A stretch of DNA of 6,523 nt from Candidatus Omnitrophota bacterium. GTDB taxonomy: Bacteria; Omnitrophota; Koll11; Zapsychrales; Aceulaceae. This document shows positions 1 to 6,116 of this stretch, piece by piece. The stretch's first letter is position 1; each line of letters begins with the position of its first letter. The notes under the pieces are model-generated. The model saw only the letters and a program-made list of their open reading frames with translations. It did not search any database and had not been told where the DNA came from. The stretch lies in assembly GCA_029931885.1 (NCBI GenBank), contig JAOZRJ010000028.1, positions 2,278 to 8,800 of the forward strand. Direction: 5' to 3'. The position numbers and the translations under genes are program-made.

Positions 1-1
1 A

Positions 2-748
2 TCTGGTAAAGCTCAATCACCAGACCGTATTGCTCATCTTGTCAATATTATACAAGAAATAAAATCAAAATATCCTATCGAGGTATGTGTTTCACCAGGA
101 TTTATCACTGAGAACGAAGCAAAGATTCTAAAAAAGGCTGGATTGAATCGCTTAAATCATAATATTAACACATCAGAAAACCATTACGAAAATATTTGCA
201 CAACGCACTCTTTTCAAAAAAGGATCGAGACATTAGAAGCAGCACAAAAGGTCGGGCTTGATATTTGCTCTGGTGTAATTATCGGCATGGGAGAAACTCA
301 AGATGACATTATTAATATGGCGCTAAAATTAAGACAATTAGAAAATGTCAAATCTATACCCGTGAATTTCTTACTTCCAATCCCAGGAAATACCTTAACG
401 CACGCAAACAAGCTTACCCCCGAATATTGCCTTCGAGTTCTTTGCCTGTATCGTTTTCTGAATCCAACAGCAGAAATTCGCATAGCAGCAGGAAGGGAGC
501 ACCACTTAAGAGATTTACAAGCATTTGCATTATATCCAGCGAATTCTTTATTTTTAGATGGATATTTAAACGCAAAAGGATCGTCTAGAAAGAAAACCTT
601 GCAGATGATCAAAGATGCTGGTTTTACCATTAAATCAGAACAAAACCTTGATGATTTACTCGAAAAAGAGGATAATAATTTTCACAATAATATCAATGAT
701 TGTGAAATTAAAACAAAAAAATATAAAGATTTACACCCAAGTATTTAG
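2..748 (+). CDS. bioB: Biotin synthase BioB, C-terminal part (5'-truncated by window edge)
   Basis: Radical-SAM enzyme that inserts sulfur into dethiobiotin, the last step of biotin synthesis, in the cytoplasm. The frame is open from position 2, giving 248 residues, so about 100 N-terminal residues, including the CxxxCxxC cluster motif, lie outside the window. Visible family features in fragment numbering are C29 (VCVSPG), the SAM-binding NHNINTS at 52-58, C89 (ICSGV) and R160 (EIRIAAGRE). The C29-C89 spacing of 60 equals that of E. coli C128-C188. These two cysteines and the arginine correspond to ligands of the [2Fe-2S] cluster that serves as sulfur donor. N56 stands where E. coli has Asp155; Asn there is common in Gram-positive-type BioB. 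The last ~40 residues form a polar, Lys/Asn/Asp-rich tail. The TTG at 143 is internal and not the real start. trxB follows 20 nt downstream, suggesting co-transcription. The family call is firm; the N-terminus is unseen. Confidence 0.93.
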   Translation, partial: SGKAQSPDRIAHLVNIIQEIKSKYPIEVCVSPGFITENEAKILKKAGLNRLNHNINTSENHYENICTTHSFQKRIETLEAAQKVGLDICSGVIIGMGETQDDIINMALKLRQLENVKSIPVNFLLPIPGNTLTHANKLTPEYCLRVLCLYRFLNPTAEIRIAAGREHHLRDLQAFALYPANSLFLDGYLNAKGSSRKKTLQMIKDAGFTIKSEQNLDDLLEKEDNNFHNNINDCEIKTKKYKDLHPSI

Positions 749-768
749 ACTGTTATCTGGAGAAAAAA

Positions 769-1722
769 ATGAACATAGAAAACGTTGTTATAATCGGATC
801 TGGCCCTTCAGGGCATACAGCAGCAATTTATTCAGCAAGAGCAGAGCTTAAACCCTTAATGTATGAAGGAATGATGGCCGGTGGCGTTGCCTCAGGAGGC
901 CAGCTTACAACAACAACGGAAATAGAAAACTTTCCAGGCTTTCCTGAGTCAATTACAGGACCTGAATTGATGATGCGTATGCGTGAGCAATCAGTAAAGT
1001 TAGGCGCTCGTATCGAAACAAAAACTGTAACAAGTGTTGATTTATCTGTTTATCCATTTAAAATTTTAGTAGACAAAGAAGAAATCCACTCGAAATCTAT
1101 AATCATCGCAACAGGAGCAACAGCTCAACGATTAGGAATCCCCGGAGAAAAAGATTTCTGGCAAAAAGGAATTTCGGCATGTGCCGTCTGTGACGGAGGG
1201 CTGCCAATCTTTCGCAACAAAGTTTTAGCGGTTATTGGTGGAGGAGATGCAGCGGTTGAGGAAGCGATGTATTTAACAAAATTTGCAAGTAAGGTTTTAC
1301 TATTTGTTCGCAGAGACGAGCTGCGAGAATCAATGGATATGCAACTGCTTATTCTTGAAATTAATAAAATTGAAATTATCTGGTTAACTCATGTAATTGA
1401 AGCGACTGGTGACAAATTCTTAACACACCTAAAAACTCGTCACGCAAAAACAAATGAAGAAAAAAAAGTTGAAGTTGCAGGATTATTTTATGCTATTGGC
1501 CATAAGCCAAACACCGACTTTTTAAAAAACCAGCTAAAAACAGATGAGGCCGGATACATTATAACAAAACCTGGAACAACGCAAACAAGCGTTGAAGGTA
1601 TTTTTGCGTGTGGAGACGTTCAAGATAAAACATATCGACAGGCAATCACCGCTGCAGGATCCGGATGTATGGCAGGACTTGAAACTGATAGATATCTCAA
1701 AGAAAAAGAAAGGACGACCTAG
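769..1722 (+). CDS. trxB: Thioredoxin reductase (NADPH), low-Mr FAD type
   Basis: Cytoplasmic flavoenzyme that passes electrons from NADPH through FAD and a redox-active disulfide to thioredoxin. The 317 residues are the usual length. Order of motifs: FAD-binding GSGPSG (10-15); GGQLTTTTEIENFPGFP region (43-59); ATGA (114-117); active-site CAVC (C138, C141) followed by DGG; NADPH-binding GGGDAA (157-162) and VRRDELR (180-186), which keeps the arginines expected to bind the 2'-phosphate; GHKPNT (244-249); FAD-contacting CGDV (281-284). The ATG is preceded by GGAGA at 759-763 with good spacing, which fixes the start. The GGVASGGQLTTTTEIENFPG stretch and CAVC centre look more like yeast, plant and chlamydial enzymes than E. 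coli TrxB. The stretch after VRRDELR (ESMDMQLLILEI) departs from the common ASxxMQxRA pattern. It probably belongs to a bioB-trxB operon and ends inside a terminator hairpin. Confidence 0.95.
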   Translation: MNIENVVIIGSGPSGHTAAIYSARAELKPLMYEGMMAGGVASGGQLTTTTEIENFPGFPESITGPELMMRMREQSVKLGARIETKTVTSVDLSVYPFKILVDKEEIHSKSIIIATGATAQRLGIPGEKDFWQKGISACAVCDGGLPIFRNKVLAVIGGGDAAVEEAMYLTKFASKVLLFVRRDELRESMDMQLLILEINKIEIIWLTHVIEATGDKFLTHLKTRHAKTNEEKKVEVAGLFYAIGHKPNTDFLKNQLKTDEAGYIITKPGTTQTSVEGIFACGDVQDKTYRQAITAAGSGCMAGLETDRYLKEKERTT

Positions 1723-1752
1723 TTATAGATCGTCCTGATTTTACTTTTATTT
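1711..1752. terminator. Probable bidirectional intrinsic terminator between convergent trxB and ilvN
   Basis: AGGACGA (1711-1717) pairs with TCGTCCT (1730-1736), a perfect 7-bp stem. After one C/A mismatch, CTA (1719-1721) pairs with TAG (1726-1728) around a GTTA loop. On the plus strand the stem is followed by a T-rich run (1739-1752, interrupted by A and C). On the minus strand the sequence after the stem, complementary to 1710-1700, reads TTCTTTTTCT. The element lies between converging genes and includes the trxB stop codon (1720-1722), so it plausibly ends both transcripts. Confidence 0.75.
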
Positions 1753-1763
1753 AAAAAAAACTT

Positions 1764-2273
1764 TTACGTTAATTCTTTTCCTTGAACCATCAATACTTTT
1801 CCCGTACGAACCATTTCAATAAGCCCATATTTCTTTAAATGCTTTTCTAGTTCGTTTAATTCAGTCGTTGTTCCTGTATGCTCAATAATCAACACGCCAT
1901 CCGTAATGTCAGCAATAATCGCGCGATATCTTTTAAGAAGCTTTTTTAAAGATACTTTTTGTTGAGGCTTGCATCGAATTTTAAGAAGAGCAAGTTCTTT
2001 TTCAATTGCATTATCCGGAGTATGGTCACTCGCGCTTAAAACATCAACAAGTTTATTTGCTTGCTTCACAATCTGAACTAATATTGACGGATCTCCCTTA
2101 GCCATAATGGTCATACGAGAATATTTTTCATTAAAACTCGGAGAAACTACCAAAGAATCAATATTATATCCGCGTTTTGCAAACACGAGGGCAACACGGA
2201 CTAACACGCCTGGTTTATTCGCGACTAAAAAGCTAATTGTATGAAAATTATTTATCTTTTTCTTTGCCATCAT
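1764..2273 (-). CDS. ilvN: Acetolactate synthase (AHAS) small regulatory subunit
   Basis: Regulatory subunit of acetohydroxyacid synthase; in this family it binds the catalytic subunit, raises its activity and confers feedback inhibition by valine. The 169-residue length fits the IlvH/IlvN family. Residues ~10-85 form an ACT domain: [17 protein letters not shown] (11-27), then [11 protein letters not shown] (31-41). NKPGVL (19-24) aligns with NESGAL of E. coli IlvH, where the Asn and Gly contribute to the valine site, so valine control is plausibly kept. Residues ~86-166 are the C-terminal small-subunit domain, ending in [12 protein letters not shown]. It follows ilvB with a stop/start overlap, indicating translational coupling. 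Two consecutive ATGs exist (2273 and 2270); ribosome-site spacing favours the second, which would give 168 residues. It could equally be called ilvH; the symbol depends on convention. Confidence 0.94.
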   Translation of the reverse strand: MMAKKKINNFHTISFLVANKPGVLVRVALVFAKRGYNIDSLVVSPSFNEKYSRMTIMAKGDPSILVQIVKQANKLVDVLSASDHTPDNAIEKELALLKIRCKPQQKVSLKKLLKRYRAIIADITDGVLIIEHTGTTTELNELEKHLKKYGLIEMVRTGKVLMVQGKELT

Positions 2274-3997
2274 GTACTTCCTGTTGGTTTCTCCAACTTT
2301 TTTGTTGGAGGCTCAATAATCATATGATGCGCAGATTTTCCTGCAGGAATCATCGGAAAAACATTATCTTTTTTAACAACTTCACAGTGAATGACCGCAG
2401 GGCCTTTATGTTTAAGCGCCGCTTTAAGTGTTTTTGTTACATTTTTTGGATCTGCAATATGAAATCCTTTGATTCCATAAGCTTCAGCTAACTTAACAAA
2501 GTTTGGATTGCCTTTAAGATCTACTCCAGAAAGTCTATTGTCAAAAAAGAGTTCTTGCCATTGGCGAACCATTCCAAGATATTTGTTATCAATGATAATA
2601 ACTTTAACGGGTAATTTATGGATAAAAGCGGTCGCCAAATCAAATAATGTCATTTGAAAACCACCATCCCCAACTATTGCTAAAACGAGATTGTCCGGGC
2701 AACCGAACTGGGCCCCAACGGCAGCAGGGAAGCCATATCCCATTGTTCCTGCACCGCCAGAAGAAAGCCATCGATCTGGATAATCAGTTTTATAAAATTG
2801 AGCTGCCCACATCTGGTGTTGCCCAACATCTGTTGAAACAATTGCCTTACCATTTGTTAATTTATAAACTTCATCCAGAACGCACTGAGCAGTTAATCCT
2901 TTATCATTATTGTATTGCAGAGGGTATGTTTGTTTCAAGTAGTCTAACTCCCGCAACCATTCCGTTGTATCTAATTTTGAAACATACTTAATGAGCTCTT
3001 CTAAAATTAATCTTGCGTCGCCAACACAACTAGCGTCAAGATTAACAATTTTCTCGATCTCTGCTTCATCAATATCTATATGAATTTTCTTTGCACCTAA
3101 ACAAAACTCTTTTGGACTTGTATTAATGCGATCATCCCAACGAGAACCTATAGAAAAAATTAAATCACACATGGTTAAAGCTTTGTTCGCGTACGCAGTT
3201 CCGTGCATACCAATCATTCCGAGAGAAAGATGGTGGCTTTCAGGAAAAATTCCCTTTCCTAGAAGAGTTGTGGTAACAGGTGCTTGTATCTTTTTAGCAA
3301 ACCCTTGAACTGCGTTGCTTGCTTTAGAAATAATTGCACCATGTCCAACCAAAAGAAGAGGACACTTTGAATCCTTTAGTAATTTTGCAATACGTAATAT
3401 ATCGCTCTTTTTTCCTCCTCTAGGAATCTTATACCCAGGAATATCCATTTGAGGATCTAAAGAGCCTATAAACTCACCACTAGTAACATCCTTAGGAAGA
3501 TCAATTAAAACAGGTCCTGGTCGACCAGTGCCTGCAATATGAAAAGCTTCTTTAACAACACGTGCAAGATCCTTTGTTTTTCGAACAAGATAGCTATGCT
3601 TAACAACAGGCATTGTCACGCCAAAAGTATCTGCTTCCTGAAAAGCATCCTTACCTAACATAGGAGTGATTGTTTGACCACAAAGTATAATCATAGGAAC
3701 AGAATCCATATGCGCGGTCATAATTCCAGTGACAGTGTTTGTTGCTGCTGGTCCACTTGTTACAAGAACAACTCCTGGTTTTCCAGTTGCTCTGGCATAT
3801 CCATCTGCCATATGAGTTGCACCTTGCTCATGGCGAGTTAAAACAAACTTAATCTTTGAGTTAACAAGCGCGTCAAAAATAGGAATAACTGAACCTCCGG
3901 GGATACCAAAAATATATTCCACTCCTTGCTTCTCAAGGCAACGGATCATCGCTTCTGCGCCTGTCATTTGCTTAATCTTTTTTGATTGTTTTTTCAT
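2270..3997 (-). CDS. ilvB: Acetolactate synthase (AHAS) large catalytic subunit, biosynthetic type
   Basis: ThDP-dependent enzyme that condenses two pyruvates to acetolactate, or pyruvate with 2-oxobutyrate, the first common step of valine, leucine and isoleucine synthesis. The 575 residues match the family. The N-terminal PYR domain (~10-180) has [14 protein letters not shown] (31-44), the catalytic glutamate E57 in [16 protein letters not shown] and VTSGPAATN (79-87). The central FAD-binding-type domain spans ~195-335, including GSRWDDR (284-290). The C-terminal PP domain has the ThDP/Mg motif GDGGFQMT (443-450) and [11 protein letters not shown] (471-481). [14 protein letters not shown] and RQWQ are hallmarks of the FAD-containing anabolic AHAS rather than the catabolic AlsS. 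The presence of ilvN immediately downstream supports the biosynthetic role. The start is the first in-frame ATG, with only a weak AGAAAG ribosome site ahead of it. No T-box, leader peptide or attenuator is apparent in the 142-bp upstream gap. Confidence 0.96.
   Translation of the reverse strand: MKKQSKKIKQMTGAEAMIRCLEKQGVEYIFGIPGGSVIPIFDALVNSKIKFVLTRHEQGATHMADGYARATGKPGVVLVTSGPAATNTVTGIMTAHMDSVPMIILCGQTITPMLGKDAFQEADTFGVTMPVVKHSYLVRKTKDLARVVKEAFHIAGTGRPGPVLIDLPKDVTSGEFIGSLDPQMDIPGYKIPRGGKKSDILRIAKLLKDSKCPLLLVGHGAIISKASNAVQGFAKKIQAPVTTTLLGKGIFPESHHLSLGMIGMHGTAYANKALTMCDLIFSIGSRWDDRINTSPKEFCLGAKKIHIDIDEAEIEKIVNLDASCVGDARLILEELIKYVSKLDTTEWLRELDYLKQTYPLQYNNDKGLTAQCVLDEVYKLTNGKAIVSTDVGQHQMWAAQFYKTDYPDRWLSSGGAGTMGYGFPAAVGAQFGCPDNLVLAIVGDGGFQMTLFDLATAFIHKLPVKVIIIDNKYLGMVRQWQELFFDNRLSGVDLKGNPNFVKLAEAYGIKGFHIADPKNVTKTLKAALKHKGPAVIHCEVVKKDNVFPMIPAGKSAHHMIIEPPTKKLEKPTGST
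2277..2282 (-). promoter_or_regulatory. Ribosome binding site for ilvN, inside the end of ilvB
   Basis: The minus strand reads AGGAAG-TAC-ATG-ATG-GCC. The AGGAAG is 3 nt from the first ATG (2273) and 6 nt from the second (2270). The second spacing is closer to optimal, so initiation probably occurs at 2270. Either choice overlaps the ilvB TGA (2272-2270), as ATGA or as TGATG. Confidence 0.55.
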
Positions 3998-4024
3998 ATG
4001 TATTTAATCTTTCTAATTATAATA

Positions 4025-4036
4025 GATATATATATC
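4025..4036. repeat. 12-bp perfect palindrome GATATATATATC in the divergent promoter region
   Basis: An alternating AT core flanked by G and C forms a perfect inverted repeat within the ilvB / PP-loop gene intergenic region (3998-4139). It overlaps the tentative ilvB -10 region. It could be an operator or just a low-complexity, easily melted tract; no regulator family is suggested by the sequence. Confidence 0.35.
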
Positions 4037-4057
4037 ATAAAAGCACAAAGGACGCAA
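4029..4057 (-). promoter_or_regulatory. Tentative promoter for ilvBN
   Basis: Read on the minus strand, TTGCGT (4057-4052) and TATATA (4034-4029) are 17 nt apart and would leave a leader of about 25 nt. An alternative perfect TATAAT lies nearer the gene (4021-4016), but it lacks a recognisable -35 and would give a very short leader of about 12 nt. The region is so AT-rich that both matches could be chance. Confidence 0.25.
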
Positions 4058-4088
4058 CATTTTCTTCCTCGATAATTCAAAATTAACC

Positions 4089-4117
4089 TTGAAAAGAAAA
4101 ACAAATTAAGATAGCAT
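4089..4117 (+). promoter_or_regulatory. Sigma-70-type promoter for the PP-loop gene
   Basis: TTGAAA (4089-4094) and TAGCAT (4112-4117) are separated by exactly 17 nt. Transcription would start near 4124, leaving a leader of about 16 nt that contains the GAAAGG ribosome site (4125-4130) before the ATG at 4140. The -35 matches 5 of 6 consensus bases and the -10 matches 4 of 6. Confidence 0.55.
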
Positions 4118-4139
4118 ACTGCTCGAAAGGTTTCTAGGG

Positions 4140-5138
4140 ATGGTTAAGAAAAAAATAAAAGCGGTTGGGCTGATTTCAGGAGGACTTGATAGTTCTCTGG
4201 CTGCGAAAATAATTAAAGATCTTGAAATTGATGTTTACGGAGTGCATTATATGTTACCCTGGGGATGCGGAGATAATCCGCGCGCCGCTCAAATCGCCGG
4301 CCAACTCAATATACCGCTTAAAATTATTCATCTTGATGATAATTTTATAAATATCATCAAGAATCCCAAGCATGGATATGGCAGCGCTATTAATCCTTGT
4401 GTTGATTGTCGGATCTATAATCTTATTAAAGCACGTCAATATATGAAAGAAATTGGAGCAGAATTTGTTTTTACCGGTGAAATTTTGGGTCAGCGTCCAA
4501 TGTCTCAAATGCGTGAAAGTTTAAAAAAAGTTGAAAAAGGAAGTGGCCTTGAAGGACGTTTGCTGAGACCTTTGTGCGCTAAACTTTTAGATCCCACAAT
4601 TCCGGAAAAGGAAAATATGGTCGATCGCGAGCGATTACATGCTTTTTCCGGCAGATCACGTTCTGACCTTCAAGCACTCGGAGTCACATTTAATATTACA
4701 AATTATACTCCGACCGGAGGAGGCTGTCTTTTAACGGATAAGAATTTTGCACGCCGAATCAATGATATCTTTAAATACGGATATAAAAATCTTGATGAAA
4801 TTATCGCGCTTCGATGGGGACGACATTTTAGAATATCTGAAAAATTCAAGATTATCCTTGGGCGAGATGACCATGAAAATACAAAAATTCTTGAGCATGC
4901 TAACCCAGAAGACTATATTTTTGAAACAAAAGATGCACCAGGGCCCATTTTAATATTAAAAGGTAAAAACCCTGATGGCAAACTTCTATCAACAGCTGCT
5001 TCCTTTGTTAAAAGATACTCAAAATTTCGCAATAGCAACATAACAGTTAGCTGCTGGCCTGTTTCCGATAAGCCATCTATTCAAGATTTTTGCCCCGACA
5101 GCATTGATGAAATATTTTTAGAACAAACAAAAATTTAA
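4140..5138 (+). CDS. ThiI/MnmA-like PP-loop sulfurtransferase, probable RNA-thiolation protein
   Basis: Predicted ATP-pyrophosphatase that would activate a substrate, most likely tRNA, for sulfur transfer. The 332 residues begin with the PP-loop SGGLDS (13-18). NPCVDC (85-90) resembles the NPCxxCN motif of MnmA, putting C90 at the position of the MnmA catalytic cysteine, with C87 beside it. FTGEILGQRPMSQ (111-123) follows where MnmA has its ATGH segment. TPTGGGCLLTD (190-200) carries C196, comparable to the second MnmA cysteine in STGICF. Residues ~205-325, with GRHFRISEKFKIILGRDD (227-244), form a separate C-terminal domain. I recall this protein family being described with an NFACT-R-like RNA-binding domain there, but I could not verify that. 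No THUMP or rhodanese domain is visible, so it is not canonical ThiI. It is divergent from ilvBN, has its own promoter and a downstream terminator, and so appears monocistronic. The exact substrate is unknown. Confidence 0.8.
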   Translation: MVKKKIKAVGLISGGLDSSLAAKIIKDLEIDVYGVHYMLPWGCGDNPRAAQIAGQLNIPLKIIHLDDNFINIIKNPKHGYGSAINPCVDCRIYNLIKARQYMKEIGAEFVFTGEILGQRPMSQMRESLKKVEKGSGLEGRLLRPLCAKLLDPTIPEKENMVDRERLHAFSGRSRSDLQALGVTFNITNYTPTGGGCLLTDKNFARRINDIFKYGYKNLDEIIALRWGRHFRISEKFKIILGRDDHENTKILEHANPEDYIFETKDAPGPILILKGKNPDGKLLSTAASFVKRYSKFRNSNITVSCWPVSDKPSIQDFCPDSIDEIFLEQTKI

Positions 5139-5146
5139 GAAAATTA

Positions 5147-5175
5147 TTGACAATGCATAACGCACGTAATAATAT
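5147..5175 (+). promoter_or_regulatory. Promoter upstream of nfnAB
   Basis: A perfect -35 TTGACA (5147-5152) is followed after 17 nt by TAATAT (5170-5175, 4 of 6 matches). Transcription would begin near 5182. Unusually, an intrinsic terminator starts only about 8 nt past that point, so transcripts would have to read through it to express nfnAB. Confidence 0.55.
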
Positions 5176-5189
5176 GACTTCGTTGTGGC

Positions 5190-5226
5190 AAAGGCGTCCA
5201 ATACAAGGACGTCTTTTTCTTTTTTT
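5190..5226 (+). terminator. Intrinsic terminator after the PP-loop gene, or attenuator ahead of nfnAB
   Basis: AAAGGCGTCC (5190-5199) pairs with GGACGTCTTT (5207-5216) as a 10-bp stem with one G.T pair and a 7-nt loop. The T tract TTTTTCTTTTTTT (5214-5226) overlaps the base of the stem. This is a strong terminator shape. It lies 51 nt after the stop of the PP-loop gene and ends 5 nt before the first possible nfnA ATG. Confidence 0.8.
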
Positions 5227-5231
5227 GAACA

Positions 5232-6116
5232 ATGAAACAAGCAAAAAGTTGGAATCCGATGAATAAAATTATTAAAAAGAAACAACTTTCCGAAGAAGTT
5301 TTCCAGATCAAAGTTGAATCTCCGCTGATATCCGAGGAATGCCAACCCGGACAGTTCATCATACTTCAAATTGCTGATGACGGAGAACGAATCCCTCTAA
5401 CTATTGCCGATTCAGATAACAAACAAGGCTCTATAACGTTAATCTTTCAAACTGTAGGAAAAACAACTCATTTACTTGCAGAGCTTAATGAGGGAGATAA
5501 AATTCTTAATCTTGTCGGACCTTTAGGCAAGCCAACACACATTGAAAATTTTGGCACCGCCGTTGGCGTTGGAGGTGGAATTGGAGTTGCCCCGCTATAT
5601 CCAATTGCAAAAGCCATGAAAGCTGCTGGAAATAAGCTTATTGTAATTATAGGGGCACGCAGCAAAGAATTAGTGATACTTGAAAATGAAATGAAAGCCA
5701 TCGCAGATGAAATAATCATATGCACAGATGATGGTTCTTATGGTCGCAAAGCCCTAGTTACAGAACCTTTAAAAGAGCTATGTGAACGCACTGAAAAACC
5801 TGACCTAGTTACTGCTATTGGACCACCAATAATGATGAAATTTTGCGCAGAAACTACCCGGCCATATAAAGTTTCAACGGTTGTTTCACTTAACACGATT
5901 ATGATTGACGGCACGGGAATGTGTGGAGGATGCCGAGTGACAGTAGGAGGAAAGGTTCAGTTTGTATGCGTTGACGGGCCTGAATTTGATGGACACCTTG
6001 TTGATTTTGATAACATGATGCAACGTTTAAATACATACAAAAATCAAGAAAACGAAGCACACGAACAATGTCATTTAGAAATGGAAATCAAAAAAAGAGC
6101 TAAGGCTAAAGAATGA
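5232..6116 (+). CDS. nfnA: NfnA/SudB-type FAD and [2Fe-2S] oxidoreductase subunit (ferredoxin-NADP reductase family)
   Basis: Small subunit of the NfnAB (NADH-dependent reduced ferredoxin:NADP oxidoreductase) / SudAB family; in Nfn it carries an FAD that reacts with NAD(H) and a [2Fe-2S] cluster. In the 294-residue frame, FAD-binding motifs are PGQFIILQIADDGERIPLTI (39-58), the nucleotide-binding glycine loop is GVGGGIGVAP (112-121), and CTDDGSYG (164-171) and AIGPPIMMKF (195-204) follow. The cluster site is DGTGMCGGC (226-234) plus C246 (FVCVDGP). The Asp-plus-three-Cys set (D226, C231, C234, C246) matches the unusual ligand set reported for Nfn. The start is uncertain. The ATG at 5232 sits right after the terminator T tract with no ribosome site. 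The ATG at 5259 (MNKIIKKKQLSEEVF) matches where family members usually begin, with a weak, close TTGGAA ahead, and would give 285 residues. It overlaps nfnB by 4 nt. Bifurcating Nfn and sulfide-dehydrogenase (Sud) activity cannot be told apart here. Confidence 0.88.
   Translation: MKQAKSWNPMNKIIKKKQLSEEVFQIKVESPLISEECQPGQFIILQIADDGERIPLTIADSDNKQGSITLIFQTVGKTTHLLAELNEGDKILNLVGPLGKPTHIENFGTAVGVGGGIGVAPLYPIAKAMKAAGNKLIVIIGARSKELVILENEMKAIADEIIICTDDGSYGRKALVTEPLKELCERTEKPDLVTAIGPPIMMKFCAETTRPYKVSTVVSLNTIMIDGTGMCGGCRVTVGGKVQFVCVDGPEFDGHLVDFDNMMQRLNTYKNQENEAHEQCHLEMEIKKRAKAKE

Noticed and set aside
298..630. Minus-strand open frame of 110 codons inside bioB
   Set aside because: It lies wholly within a clear coding region on the other strand, has no recognisable motif and no ribosome site; it is a shadow frame.
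143..748. A shorter reading frame beginning with TTG at 143 as an independent gene
   Set aside because: The same frame is open to position 2 and encodes BioB residues upstream, including the cluster-ligand cysteine at 86-88. The TTG is an internal Leu codon.
2237..3308. Several plus-strand open frames antisense to ilvB (for example 2647-2991 and 3126-3308)
   Set aside because: Their sequences are Cys/His/Ser-rich shadows of a strongly conserved AHAS gene, with no family resemblance.
3620..3660. Ala instead of Pro at the AHAS position known for sulfonylurea resistance (KDAFQEAD)
   Set aside because: Many bacterial IlvB/IlvI proteins naturally lack Pro here, so it is ordinary variation and not evidence of selection.
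3998..4080. T-box or leader-peptide attenuator upstream of ilvBN
   Set aside because: The gap is too short for a T-box, no T-box core motif is visible, and there is no short Leu/Val/Ile-rich frame followed by a terminator.
5118..5369. Minus-strand frames across the gap before nfnA as possible small genes
   Set aside because: They run through the terminator and into nfnA, are rich in Phe/Cys from reversed A/T tracts, and show no credible protein features.
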